From assembly GCF_000350225.1 (NCBI RefSeq), contig NW_005179001.1:65389-129388 (forward strand): 64,000 nucleotides of DNA, read 5' to 3'. This stretch comes from Chondrus crispus. Taxonomy: Eukaryota; Rhodophyta; Florideophyceae; Gigartinales; Gigartinaceae. A program made the position numbers and the translations under genes. Below, one piece after another: positions 18,048-28,057 of the stretch. The notes below the pieces were generated by a model, which searched no databases, was not told where the DNA came from, and saw only the letters and a program-made list of their open reading frames with translations. Positions within the stretch are counted from its first letter, which is position 1. Each line of letters begins with the position of its first letter.

Positions 18048-20039
18048 TGGTCCCGCAAATCGATAGAGTATGTATCAAATAACGAAGTCATGGGAAATCG
18101 AAGGATGGTCTTGTACTTCGGAATTGGTGTGGCTTTCTGACAACCGTCACAACCTCGAACGTAGTCGTTCACGTCTCGGTGGACGGCAGGCCACCAACAT
18201 CGGTCCAAGACGAATCTCTTCGTCGTTTGCAGATCCCAATGGCCTATTTCGTCGTGAAAGGCTCTAACGATCCTTCTGCGAGCCCCTATAGGCGGGATAG
18301 CGCGTAATCCATTGTTGGTCCTGCGGAACAGTTGTCCATTACAAGCCATGAAACGTTTGGCGCTTCGGCGGTTGAGCCAATGTCGACGAACATCCACTTC
18401 CCTCATATCAATACCCCCGAGGTACCTTGAAATGTCAATAAGATGGGGTTCCCACTCCATTTGCGCCTCTAGAGAATCCGAAACACTGCAGACAAGATCT
18501 CCCTCGTCGTCAGAGTCGACTCCATCCTCGCCCTTGGCTTTCAGGCGGGACAGGAAGTCATCTGCACCGTTCTCTCCTCCCGGGCGGTACTTAATTTCGA
18601 ATTCGTATTCTGCTGGGAAGTCCATCCACCTTGCCAACCTCCCGTGAATGTCTTTCTTCTTAAAGGCATACTGCAGGGCTTGGTGGTATGTTATTAGCGT
18701 GAACTTCTGTGTTGAAAGCAGGTAAACTCGGAACTTCTTCAAAGCGAAGATCACAGCCAGGGCCTCTCGCTCAAAGGCGGAATACTTCCTCTCGGCTGAC
18801 GTCATCGTGCGACTTGCGTACTGGACCGGGTGGACTTTCTTGTCCTCTTTTCGTTGGGCCATAACAGCTCCGACGGCGACCGAGGATGCATCAGTCTCCA
18901 CGACAAAAGGTTGTTCGAAGTCCGGAAACGCCAAGACTGGCGGGGAGGATAACTTGAGCTTAAGCTTCTCGAATACCTCCTGCATCTCCGCCGTCCACTG
19001 AAAAGTCCGTTTAGTAGACGTGGCCTCATGTAACGGAGCAGAGATCTCGGCGAACTTAGGAATGAAGCGGCGGTAATGTCCCGCCAGACCAAGGAAGCTA
19101 GGAAGGCCTGTCGCATTGGACAGCTCCTTCTCCCTCTTAATGGCGCTGACCTTTTCGGGGTCTACTTTGACGCCATCTCCGGTGACTATGTGTCCACGCA
19201 GTCGCGTTTGGGACTGTGCGAAGCTGCATTTTGAGATCTTAAGCTTCAGCCCGCTCGTAGCAATCACCTTGCAAACTTCACGTAAGTGTGAAGTGTGCTC
19301 TTCAACGGACTTCGAGAAGACGACTATATCGTCTAAGTAAACTTTCACAAAGCTAAGCCTTTGGAAAAGCTGGTCCATCATCCTTTGGAATTTAGAGGGG
19401 GCGTTCATTAACCCGAACGGCATCACCTCGAACTGAAACGTCCTAAAACGGCAGACGAAAGTCGTCTTCTCTTTGCAGTTCTCAGCCATCTGGACTTGCC
19501 AATACCCCGAGAACAAGTCAAGCCTTGTGAAGACCGAGCTCCCCTCTAAATCATCGAAGATCTCCTCGATCTTCGGCAAGGGCCAACGATCGGCTTTCAT
19601 TTTGCGATTGAGGGTGCGCTAATCAACACAGAACCTGAGGGTTCCGTCTTTCTTCGATGCAATAACGATAAGAAAGGACCAGGCCGAAATGACGGGGGTA
19701 TTATTCCCGCCTCCAACATCTTACGAAGCTCCTCACGTACCGCTTCATTGTGGCGTGGCGAGAGCCTACGTGCAGCGCGGATAATGGGGCTTGGATCTTC
19801 TAGCTCAAACGAGTGAGACACCGGAACATCTGCCGGTCTTAAATCGTCGAGTGACCAAGCTACGATCCCTGAGTTCTGGATAGAATTCGCAATGCTCTCC
19901 CTGGCCTCAAAATCCAGGTGGCGCAATTTTTCTTCGAGAGGGGCTAATTGAAGCCGTTCCGGGCCTTCTTCGTCTACTATGCCATCTTCTTTCGTGTTTT
20001 CCGAGTCGGACTTCAGGCCCTCTTTCACTAGATGAGGCA
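17993..20039 (-). pseudogene. Element C reverse transcriptase-RNase H-integrase zinc domain
   Basis: From 19600 down the frame is long: RT with KADRWPLPKIEEIF, YWQVQMAEN, MPFGLMNAPSKFQ and the catalytic VYLDDIVVFS; RNase H with VVETDASSVAVG; an H2C2 zinc domain (HDEIGHWDLQTTKRF, CDGCQKAT). Upstream (19601-20039) the protein continues in a different frame (HSFELEDPSPI, EELRKMLEAGII), and the RT motif CVDYR has become CVD-stop-RTLN (TAG). Frameshift plus nonsense codon show it is dead. Confidence 0.85.
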
Positions 20040-20757
20040 TGTAGCATGAGCGCAGATCAGAATTAGATTTAGAATTAGATCGCGCGCGCGCACACACGTG
20101 TACTGTCAGGACTGTCGGGACGCCCGCACACACGTGTACTGTCAGGACTGTCAGGGCGCGCGCACACACGTGTACTGTCAGGACTGTCGGGACGCCCGCA
20201 CACACGTGTATCATCGGCGCGCACGCGCACACGTGTATGAACAGCGCTACAGTAGCTGAGTACGGTAGCTCAGCACTGTAACGCGCTACAGTGCAGTACG
20301 GACTGCACTGTAGCCCTGTATGATAGACGCGACAGACGCGTAATTGTATATTAAACCACGGGAACCGACGGCGGCGGAGGGAAGGCAAGCATCGGCTTGG
20401 CCAGACCCTCACCGTCGGCTAACCCGGAACGCTTACTCTAACTCGCGCACGCTCTCTCTGTTCGCGTTTTAGAGTACAAGGACACGGGTAGCGGACGCGT
20501 ACGTGCGCGTGTGAGCTAGGATCCGCCTCCGCCCGTCGGCACTGGAGCGTCACCCAGTGCCGCACCGGGGCGTCGAGGCGTCGATCCACTCTACCGCGTA
20601 CATTAACGCGTTCGCGACCCGACCCGCTCTACCACCGCTACCGGCCCGTGTCCTTCCTCACGCGTTGCTTACTGGTCCTTTCTGTTCTTCTCGCGTTCTA
20701 CAGGGCCTCTTACGCGGACTGAGCATACACCCCTGTCGTTGGGGTGTTTATGCTACA
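20040..20757 (+). repeat. Element A 5' LTR (718 bp)
   Basis: It matches 32250-32998. It contains three full 36-bp units each with ACACGTGT (from 20091, 20127 and 20163) plus a partial unit, a 13-bp stem hairpin at 20285-20314, and a terminal hairpin AGCATA CACCCC ... GGGGTG TATGCT just before its end. LTRs drive transcription; the unit array probably lies in U3. Confidence 0.93.
20285..20314 (+). promoter_or_regulatory. LTR hairpin, 13-bp perfect stem, loop acgg
   Basis: GCTACAGTGCAGT / ACTGCACTGTAGC with a four-base loop; the same hairpin is at 32492-32521 in the 3' LTR. Perfect complementarity suggests an RNA element (poly(A), TAR-like or dimer site) or a protein-binding palindrome. Confidence 0.75.
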
Positions 20758-20758
20758 G

Positions 20759-20775
20759 TGGTCTCCCGACCTAGA
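20759..20775 (+). other. Element A primer binding site
   Basis: TGGTCTCCCGACCTAGA begins one base after the 5' LTR. TGG is the complement of the tRNA 3' CCA. The identical 17 nt follow the LTRs of elements B and D, so all three use the same tRNA. I cannot name the tRNA. Confidence 0.85.
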
Positions 20776-20833
20776 AGGCCACGCGATTATCGCGAGAAGA
20801 ATATCGTTCGAATCCGCGTCCGCGCGCGTCGAA

Positions 20834-23419
20834 ATGGAAGAAGGAACCGCCAACTCGATTCAGACGGAACCGGCGAATATGGAGTCAACCGCGCGCCGCG
20901 CCTCCGAGTCAGGCGCGCTGCGCGCCCCCTTCGGCGGCGGCGCCGCAGGTCCTACCGACCGCGAACCGTCGCCTGGGTTTTCAGAAGGACGCGCTCGCGC
21001 GATGTATGACAGGATCGCGGAATACATCGAAGACGTCCGGACCTCGCTTCGAATTGACGTCTCGGACGCGGTATATACGCGCTGTATGGAAGAGCTACGC
21101 TCGCTTCGCGAAGGAAGGTTTGACCGCGTCTCCCAATCCTTGGAGAACCTCCGAGCGCTAGTCGACCAGCTACAGAGTCGGCTAGCGCTCGTCGAGGATT
21201 CGCGTCTCGATTCCCCTGTCCAGGACAGGGAAGGCCGCCCTGAGAGGTCGGCCTCATCAAGACGACCCGACGAACAACCCTTCCCGTCGGCGGAGCAAAT
21301 ACACGCGTTTGCTCATATGGCCGCGGAACTCAACTCGACGCGGAGACGCGCTCGTGAGGTGGAACAGACCCCGACCAACAGGTCGCCCGGGGCTCCTGCG
21401 AGGGGGCTCGGTGCCACTGTTCCCCCGATCGCTTCAGACGCACCGGAGTTCCAACCGACGGGTGCCGGATCCAGTCGGTACGCGGATGGCCTAAGACCAC
21501 CAATGGACGCGAATGTCGCGTCCGAAACCCAAGCCCTCCCGTATGTCGCCGGAGACATACGGGGGATGAGACGCGTACCGTACGCGGACGACCAGGACCG
21601 TGGAGGAGCCGCCCGCGGATCAAGAGAACCGATTCTCTCTTTCGATCCTCGCTGGGGCGGCTACCAGCCGGTGGACCTCACCGCGCATCCCGGTCCGGTC
21701 GATATCCGAACGCTGCCCGTCACCCCTTTCGGGACGTTGGGACCCGCAGCACCCGGGGTTGAGCCCGTCCATACCATGATACAGGAGTTCAGCGATGTCG
21801 CGAACTACCGCATGTATCGGTTGGACAATACGTCGAGGCTCGTTACCTCGGGAGACGCGGGACGGATCGCGAAGTACGTCCAGCGCTGTCGTGGGATTCG
21901 ACCCACGATGCGCAGCTTCGACGGCACTGACGCGATTCAGTTACTACCGTTCTTGAAGGATATACGTATCACCTTCAACGCGCAACACCTAACCGAAGGT
22001 GTTGCCGTCCGCGTCTTCGCGCACTTTCTTGAACGCGACGCGGAAAGATTGTATACGAGTTACACCATGCGCGGACTACGCGCTGGCCAGCTTCACGACG
22101 ACGTAAGCTGGCCTGGCCTCGTCAACCAGTTCATCAAACGCTACCTCACGGACGACGTGTTAGGTGCAGCGTATGATACAGTGGCGACCGCGCGACAGCA
22201 ACCCCACGAGACGGAGAACGCGTACGCGGATCGATTGGAGTCCGCCGCGTTCCGATGCACCGCGGTGTTCACCGAACAAGCCCTCGCGCATTATTTCGTG
22301 CGCGGACTAGCCCCGGCGACCCGAGCCGCCGTGGCTGAGACGATGCAACGACTGCCCGGATCGCAGAAGACAGACCTCTCAAGCATCCGCCGTATAGCGA
22401 CGGCGGAAGGTACTACCTTCCGCGCGCGTCGCGGCCTACCCCTGCCGGATCCGAAACCGGCAGGGAGAGCGGGTCGACCATCGAGGTCGAACGCGACAAG
22501 TTCACCCGCGACAGCCCTCCATATTGGAGAAGATGAGTGGCAGGCCGACCCTGTCCTCATCGCGCGAGGCATGGAGCAAGGGGGAGGTCGACCTCTCACA
22601 CCGGCGTCAACGCGGTCGACCGGAAGCTTCGCCACCGCGTTCGCGCATACTCCGCGCCTGCCAAGTGGTACGGACCACAAGGTGCAGGAGCTGGACATTT
22701 CGCGTCAAGGAGGAGATCACATATCGGCAAGCGTCCCCAAGTTAACCGAGGAGGAGACGCGTCACGCGGCATCTTTCGCATCCACAGACGGTAGCGCGTA
22801 CGTCTGTTGGCTATGCCGTACGTACGGGCATGCCATGTACGCGTGTCCATTCCTGTCGCCCGAGCAACGGATGTTCACCGCGTACAGGAATTACAAGTAC
22901 CAGATGGAGACGCGTCCTGGGATGCGCAACCTTCTCCAGCAATCGGTTCGCGAGGACCGATTTCCGCGTCAAGGGTACCCGAGTCGAGCGGGTGCGGGCG
23001 CCCGCTTCCCGCCCCGCGGTGGCGGGTACCGTCGTAACGAACTGGACCAACGCGGGAGACGCGACTTCCGCCAGGCGGACACGCGATATCGGCGTCAAGA
23101 CGGAAGGGGAGACCGGGACCGTTCCCGACTCCCGCCGGGTGTACAGAACGCGATAATGTACCTCCAGGACTGGGCAGAGGATACGCATGCCCTGCCCAGG
23201 GGGGAACGCGAAGGAGATCCGGCACCCGCGGCCCCGCAAATTCTGCAACGTCCGGACGTGGTGAATCAAGGCCTCGAAGTATCCGAATACTTCGACGAAG
23301 CCGCGAGACCGAGATGGACCACGCCGGCGCCCCCACTCGTCGAGGGACGGGGAGGCGCGCCAGCTATCGGTAGCGACGCGCTTAGCTCCGATAGCTCCGG
23401 TAGCTCAAAAAACGCGTAA
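20834..23419 (+). CDS. gag: Element A Gag (capsid-nucleocapsid)
   Basis: 861 aa from Met 20834; an in-frame Met at 20744 lies inside the LTR/PBS and is unlikely to be the start. N-terminal third: acidic/Ser-rich with a helical segment (RVSQSLENLRALVDQLQSRL). The middle (about FDGTDAIQLLPFLKDIRITF to ALAHYFVRGL) has the helical pattern of retrotransposon capsids. The C-terminal part has one canonical CCHC knuckle, CWLCRTYGHAMYAC (C-x2-C-x4-H-x4-C), followed by an Arg/Gly-rich nucleic-acid-binding tail (RGGGYRR, RYRRQDGRGDRDRSR). It ends with TAA; pol begins 137 nt later in another frame. Confidence 0.9.
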   Translation: MEEGTANSIQTEPANMESTARRASESGALRAPFGGGAAGPTDREPSPGFSEGRARAMYDRIAEYIEDVRTSLRIDVSDAVYTRCMEELRSLREGRFDRVSQSLENLRALVDQLQSRLALVEDSRLDSPVQDREGRPERSASSRRPDEQPFPSAEQIHAFAHMAAELNSTRRRAREVEQTPTNRSPGAPARGLGATVPPIASDAPEFQPTGAGSSRYADGLRPPMDANVASETQALPYVAGDIRGMRRVPYADDQDRGGAARGSREPILSFDPRWGGYQPVDLTAHPGPVDIRTLPVTPFGTLGPAAPGVEPVHTMIQEFSDVANYRMYRLDNTSRLVTSGDAGRIAKYVQRCRGIRPTMRSFDGTDAIQLLPFLKDIRITFNAQHLTEGVAVRVFAHFLERDAERLYTSYTMRGLRAGQLHDDVSWPGLVNQFIKRYLTDDVLGAAYDTVATARQQPHETENAYADRLESAAFRCTAVFTEQALAHYFVRGLAPATRAAVAETMQRLPGSQKTDLSSIRRIATAEGTTFRARRGLPLPDPKPAGRAGRPSRSNATSSPATALHIGEDEWQADPVLIARGMEQGGGRPLTPASTRSTGSFATAFAHTPRLPSGTDHKVQELDISRQGGDHISASVPKLTEEETRHAASFASTDGSAYVCWLCRTYGHAMYACPFLSPEQRMFTAYRNYKYQMETRPGMRNLLQQSVREDRFPRQGYPSRAGAGARFPPRGGGYRRNELDQRGRRDFRQADTRYRRQDGRGDRDRSRLPPGVQNAIMYLQDWAEDTHALPRGEREGDPAPAAPQILQRPDVVNQGLEVSEYFDEAARPRWTTPAPPLVEGRGGAPAIGSDALSSDSSGSSKNA

Positions 23420-23526
23420 AGACGGTTACGTTCGCGCGGTCGCGTGAGCCGTCTTGTCCATATCCCATCGACCCGTCACCGCGAGCCCGACAAGGGCACG
23501 GGGGATATTTACCGATAATATCCCCC
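23419..23526 (+). promoter_or_regulatory. Two RNA hairpins between gag and pol
   Basis: Hairpin 1 starts at the gag stop: AAGACGG (23419-23425) with CCGTCTT (23449-23455). Hairpin 2: GGGGGATATT (23500-23509) with AATATCCCCC (23517-23526), loop TACCGAT, a perfect 10-bp stem. pol starts 30 nt after it. A role in pol expression (reinitiation, bypass or RNA processing) is inference. Confidence 0.7.
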
Positions 23527-23556
23527 ACTCCCCCACGCGAAGACGCCGAAACCCGC

Positions 23557-26500
23557 GTGATTCCGGCGCAGGAAATAAGGGACGTCGTGGCTTCCGTATG
23601 CCCGACGCCCGAGAAGAAACCCCCGGAGCCCCCCGTAGGCTCTAAGCTGCGGGAGGACCGCGAACCGCCCAAGGACGCGACTTGTCATGCGGACGTCAAC
23701 GAACAACAGACGTCCCGCGACCAAGGAAGAAGGGCGCGTAAACGCGGAAAGAGCCGTCGCCGACGCCCCAGGCGAAACGACCTCGCGAATCGGACCGCGC
23801 CGAAGGTTGTCGACGGCGTCATCTGCTTGATGACGTCGAAGATATATAATGTCCTCGGCTCGATCGCCACGGAGGACAACGCGTTCAAGCCCCACACTAT
23901 CGCCGTTGATACGTGCTCGGGATACAATTTGGTGAGGAGGGCCGACCTTCCTCCCGACTGGACGCGTTACGTAATACGCGACGCGCCTCTGCCCCGGCTG
24001 GCAGGTGCGAATAGCAACCCGCTCAAGCTTAGCGCGGTTGTCCGGCTGGCCGTCCGGCTCCGGAACACGACGTTCCGAGTTCCGTTCGTCGTCGCGGACC
24101 AGCTCGCGGTTCCCGTTCTCCTTGGGACCGCGTTCATTGACGCGCACGTGCGTCGTATCGATATCGACGCACAGAAGCTTGAACTCCGTCAAGGTGGCTC
24201 CATTGCCATTGTCGACGGGAGGGGGGAGCCGTCTCCCCCGACCAGACGACAAGGCCGTCAGACGAGCCGAGCTGACGTACGCGAAGAAGCCCCGCAGGCG
24301 ATCCGTATTGCCCGCTGGGTTACCATCCCCGCGATGTCACAAGCTCGCGTACGGGTGACGACCGCGGGGAAAGGGCTCGTCTTCTTGGAGCCAAAGCCGT
24401 CGCTTCAGCACCGCCTCGGGGTGAGGTTGACCAACGGCGTAGCCGAGGTCCTACCGCACCAGACCTTCGAGGCCGTCGTCGCGAATTTTTCGCGTTGCAC
24501 AAGGCGGCTACCAAAGCACACCGTCGTTGGCTACGCGAAACGAAACCCCCTCGCGATCCTAACGCCCGAGCGCCGGGTCGCGGAGGAGATCGCGCACGCG
24601 TTGCACCTTACCGACTTGGACGACCAAGTCGGTGAGGTAGGAGCTGGCCGACCAAGCTCCGCCGAGGAGGTGATCGCGAACGCGGAGGTACGATCCGCGG
24701 AGTACCCCTCGCCGACGGAGGGCACTGTACGCGTACCAGATAAGGATCCCAAAAATCCCGCCACGGATTGGGAAAAGGGAGTGGATTTGTCATACATCAG
24801 TGATGACAGGTTACGCGGACAAGTCTTCGAGATGCTACGCAAGCACTCAGGCTTGTGGGACGGTACGCTCGGAACGATCCGAGCAACGGAACACCGTATC
24901 CCCCTCGAGCCAGGCACGAAGCCCATCCGCTCGATGCCCTATCGGAAAGGGCCCGCGATGCGCGAAATGGTCGCGAAAGAGATCCACAAGATGCTGAATG
25001 CGGGAGTCATCGAACCCGCCAGCACCGAGTGGGCCTCTCCGGTAGTCTTAGTTCCAAAGAAGGACGGAACCCTTCGGTTCTGCGTGGACTACCGGCGCGT
25101 GAACGCGAAGACGCTAGCGGATTCGTATCCGCTGCCGCGTATGGACGATTGTATAGATTCGCTGGGCGACGCGGCAGTCTTCACGACGTTAGACTGCAAC
25201 TCCGGCTACAGGCAGATACCAGTCGCGCCGGAGGACCGTGACAAGACGACGTTCACCACGCACATGGGGACTTTTCGCCACCTACGGATGCCGTTTGGGC
25301 TGAAAGGGGCACCGGCCACCTTTCAGCGCGCGCTCGACATCATCCTCTCAGGCGTCCGTTGGCAGATCTGCCTCGTCTATTTGGATGATGTCATCGTCTT
25401 TTCGCGTACGCACGAGGAGCACGCGAAACACCTCGACACTGTCTTGAGCCTGTTGGGGAGCGCTGGCATCTCCCTCAAGCTCAAGAAGTGTAGCTTCTTT
25501 CAGCCCAAGGTCCATTACCTGGGGCACGTTATATCCCCAGGTAAGCTCAGCGTCGCGGAGACCGCAGCCGACGCGTTCGGGACGTTCACGTTCCCGAGGA
25601 CGCTGACGCAGGTGCGCTCGTTCCTCGGGGCGTGCAACGTCTACCGCCGCTTCGTCAAGGGATTCGCGAAAATCGCCCGTCCACTGACGGATATGACGCG
25701 TAAGGATGCCGACCCCGACTTCGACCATCCCACCGAGTCGCAACTACACGCGTTCGAGGAGCTCAAGTCGCGGATGCTCGCCCCACCTATACTCGCGCTT
25801 CCGCGGTATGGACGACCGTACATGATAGATACGGACGCGAGCGCGTATCAGCTTGGCTGCACGCTGTTGCAGGAGCACGACGGGTCCAACGACTGGCGCC
25901 CCGTCGGCTACTGGTCCTACTCGCTGAACGACAGCGAGAGGAACTACAGCGCGACTGAACGCGAGTGTTTCGCCGTAGTGTGGGCCGTCCGCACACTACG
26001 ACCGTACGTAGAAGGCACCAAGTTCACCGTCCGTACGGATCACGACGCGTTGAGGTGGCTCATGTCCCTCACCGAAAGTTCCGGAAGACTCACGCGTTGG
26101 CGGCTACGTCTGGCTGAATACGACTTCACCATTCAGTACCGCCCCGGACGCGTGCATCAGGTTCCGGACGCGTTATCGCGTCTCATCTCGCCGAGGGTCG
26201 CCGACGACCCTCGACCAGTCGTCGAGGTGGATGACGACATTCCCACCTTCGACGCGGGCACTACAGTACGCGACGTCTCGGACGAGCTCGTGGATCACGT
26301 CTGCACCGTGAAGTGTGACCACAAGACCGTCCAGGTGCTCGTCACCACGCGGAAACACACCGAGACGCAAAGAAGAACGCGTGCCCGAGCACGCGACGAG
26401 CCAAGGGGCGATGACGAAGCCCCGGCTCTAGAAGGACCCCACACGCTGTGGGAGGAGACCGAAGAATTTGACGCGATCGATATAGAACGCGTAGAAGGCA

Positions 26501-28050
26501 ACGAAGCGGACGCGTCTGACTCCCCGGTCGCCCCACCGCAGGACGACCTGCCGGCCCCTCTTACGATAGAGGAGATATCCGAGGAGCAACGCGTTGACGA
26601 CTTCTGCCAAACGGTATTAGCAAGACAGTCTGAGTCCAAGGACTCCGCGTTCTTCGAGGACCACCAAGGGGTGCTGAGGCGCAGACACCCCTTCGACCCT
26701 GACATCGTTCAGGTGGTGGTGCCTCGGACCTTACGTGCTTGCTTGCTGCGGCTCTGCCACAACCCGGCCATCGCGGGACACCCGGGGCAGAACCGCATGT
26801 ACCAAACGCTCCGTCGCGAATATTATTGGCCACATCTGGCCGCGCACGTCGCGTCTACCGTGCGAGGGTGCCGTACCTGCGCGATGAATCGCGTTAAACT
26901 ACGGAAACATCTCAACCGATTGAGACTGTTCCCCGCAACGCGTCCGCTGGAGAGTCTCGCGATAGACATCCTGGGACCACTCCCGAAGACCAAGGCAGGG
27001 AAACGATTCCTCCTGGTCATAACGGACCGCTTCACGAAGCTCACACAAGTCGTCGCGCTTCGAACCATCACCGCGTATACGGTCGCGATCGCGTTCTGCG
27101 ACGCGTGGGTCTTCAAGTATGGCGTGCCGCGTTCGCTATTATCGGACAACGGTCCGCAATTTAACGCGAAGTTCTTCCAGAGTGTGTGCCGCGTCCTGGG
27201 GATAACCAACATGTACACCTCCGCGTACCATCCCCAGACGAACGGGCAGGTTGAACGCTACAACCGGACGATCGCGTCAATGCTTCGTAACTACGTGAAT
27301 GAACATCAGGACGATTGGGACGTGTACGTGGGGCCGTTGACTTACGCGTACAACTCCCACGTACACCGAACTACGCGTACGACACCTTTCGAGCTCGTGC
27401 TTAGCAGACCCCCGCCGGAGTTCTCTCTCCGCAGAGTCGACGGGGACGCTCCCCCTCCGGATAGGGGGACGCAGCGGGCAGAGTTCCTCAAGACCCTCGA
27501 CGCGACAATACAGAAGGCCTACGGAAGCCTGCGCCGTACGCAGGCCCGTTACAAACGCGACTTCGATAAACGCGTTCGGAGGATCAACGCGCGCCTCAAG
27601 CCCGGCGACTACGCGTATCTCAACCCCACCGACAGGTCAAAGACGTCGAACAAGCTCGCGTCACCGGCCGTTGGACCATACCGCATCTTGGCTAACGACC
27701 GACGCACGATCACGATCGATCGTGATGGGGTGACGGAGCGCGTCTCCGCAGACCGCTGCGTGTACGCGCCGCCCCCTGCAAACGCGCCACGCGCAAGTAC
27801 TACCACCCCGGGTGACCTTGCTGACAAGGTCACCGAGGGCACACAGTACGCCGTCGAACGGCTACTGAAACATCGCGTGATGGAAGACGGAACTATCGAG
27901 TTCCTCATCAAGTGGGCGGATTACAACACGCCCACCTGGACCGCGAGAACCCACGTGCCGGAGGAGCTAGTGTCGCGCTACGCTCAGCGACTCCGGACGC
28001 GTACAGGGCGAGACCTCTCCTCGGAGGTGAACGCGGACGTTCACTGTTAA
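23557..28050 (+). CDS. pol: Element A Pol: protease-RT-RNase H-integrase-chromodomain
   Basis: 1497 aa, uninterrupted. After a very basic N-terminus (RRARKRGKSRRRRPRR, 58-73) comes an aspartic protease with D118-T-C-S-G (the usual Gly is Cys) and LLG at 188-190. RT: CVDYRRVNAKTLADSYPLPR, MPFGLKGAPATFQ and catalytic YLDD at 608-611. RNase H: MIDTDASAYQLG, TERECFAVVWA, VRTDHDAL. Integrase: H2C2 domain (HPGQNRMYQTLRR, CRTCAMN) and a D1137-x59-D1197-x35-E1233 triad (LAIDILG, LLSDNGPQF, NGQVERYN), exactly canonical. A C-terminal chromodomain at about 1431-1482 (YAVERLLKHRV, FLIKWADY, VPEELVSRY) keeps the three aromatic cage positions Y, W, Y, implying targeting to methylated histone H3. The first Met is my start; the upstream frame is short. 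Confidence 0.93.
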   Translation: MIPAQEIRDVVASVCPTPEKKPPEPPVGSKLREDREPPKDATCHADVNEQQTSRDQGRRARKRGKSRRRRPRRNDLANRTAPKVVDGVICLMTSKIYNVLGSIATEDNAFKPHTIAVDTCSGYNLVRRADLPPDWTRYVIRDAPLPRLAGANSNPLKLSAVVRLAVRLRNTTFRVPFVVADQLAVPVLLGTAFIDAHVRRIDIDAQKLELRQGGSIAIVDGRGEPSPPTRRQGRQTSRADVREEAPQAIRIARWVTIPAMSQARVRVTTAGKGLVFLEPKPSLQHRLGVRLTNGVAEVLPHQTFEAVVANFSRCTRRLPKHTVVGYAKRNPLAILTPERRVAEEIAHALHLTDLDDQVGEVGAGRPSSAEEVIANAEVRSAEYPSPTEGTVRVPDKDPKNPATDWEKGVDLSYISDDRLRGQVFEMLRKHSGLWDGTLGTIRATEHRIPLEPGTKPIRSMPYRKGPAMREMVAKEIHKMLNAGVIEPASTEWASPVVLVPKKDGTLRFCVDYRRVNAKTLADSYPLPRMDDCIDSLGDAAVFTTLDCNSGYRQIPVAPEDRDKTTFTTHMGTFRHLRMPFGLKGAPATFQRALDIILSGVRWQICLVYLDDVIVFSRTHEEHAKHLDTVLSLLGSAGISLKLKKCSFFQPKVHYLGHVISPGKLSVAETAADAFGTFTFPRTLTQVRSFLGACNVYRRFVKGFAKIARPLTDMTRKDADPDFDHPTESQLHAFEELKSRMLAPPILALPRYGRPYMIDTDASAYQLGCTLLQEHDGSNDWRPVGYWSYSLNDSERNYSATERECFAVVWAVRTLRPYVEGTKFTVRTDHDALRWLMSLTESSGRLTRWRLRLAEYDFTIQYRPGRVHQVPDALSRLISPRVADDPRPVVEVDDDIPTFDAGTTVRDVSDELVDHVCTVKCDHKTVQVLVTTRKHTETQRRTRARARDEPRGDDEAPALEGPHTLWEETEEFDAIDIERVEGNEADASDSPVAPPQDDLPAPLTIEEISEEQRVDDFCQTVLARQSESKDSAFFEDHQGVLRRRHPFDPDIVQVVVPRTLRACLLRLCHNPAIAGHPGQNRMYQTLRREYYWPHLAAHVASTVRGCRTCAMNRVKLRKHLNRLRLFPATRPLESLAIDILGPLPKTKAGKRFLLVITDRFTKLTQVVALRTITAYTVAIAFCDAWVFKYGVPRSLLSDNGPQFNAKFFQSVCRVLGITNMYTSAYHPQTNGQVERYNRTIASMLRNYVNEHQDDWDVYVGPLTYAYNSHVHRTTRTTPFELVLSRPPPEFSLRRVDGDAPPPDRGTQRAEFLKTLDATIQKAYGSLRRTQARYKRDFDKRVRRINARLKPGDYAYLNPTDRSKTSNKLASPAVGPYRILANDRRTITIDRDGVTERVSADRCVYAPPPANAPRASTTTPGDLADKVTEGTQYAVERLLKHRVMEDGTIEFLIKWADYNTPTWTARTHVPEELVSRYAQRLRTRTGRDLSSEVNADVHC

Positions 28051-28057
28051 GGAGAGG
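28014..28057 (+). promoter_or_regulatory. Two-part hairpin at the pol stop codon (copy 1)
   Basis: Inner stem GTGAACG-CGGA-CGTTCAC (28027-28044) enclosed by an outer stem CCTCTCCT (28014-28021) / AGGAGAGG (28050-28057), with 5-nt internal loops. The pol TAA (28048-28050) lies inside the structure. Near-identical inner cores with different outer stems occur at 32201-32241 and 43795-43832. Confidence 0.75.

Larger units (their letters stand above)
17203..20039 (-). mobile_element. Ty3/gypsy element C, decayed, interrupted by element A
   Basis: Minus-strand pol of a Ty3/gypsy element: reverse transcriptase, RNase H and integrase in order, with frameshifts and stops. No LTR is visible at its left end. 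Its upstream (protease) part resumes beyond element A: the minus-strand frame at 32999-33142 (LGQLKKIADLQLDMAVPH) runs directly into PHLVKEGLKS at 20039. The octamer atgaggca lies at both edges (20032-20039 and 33005-33012), so A inserted into C. Confidence 0.85.
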
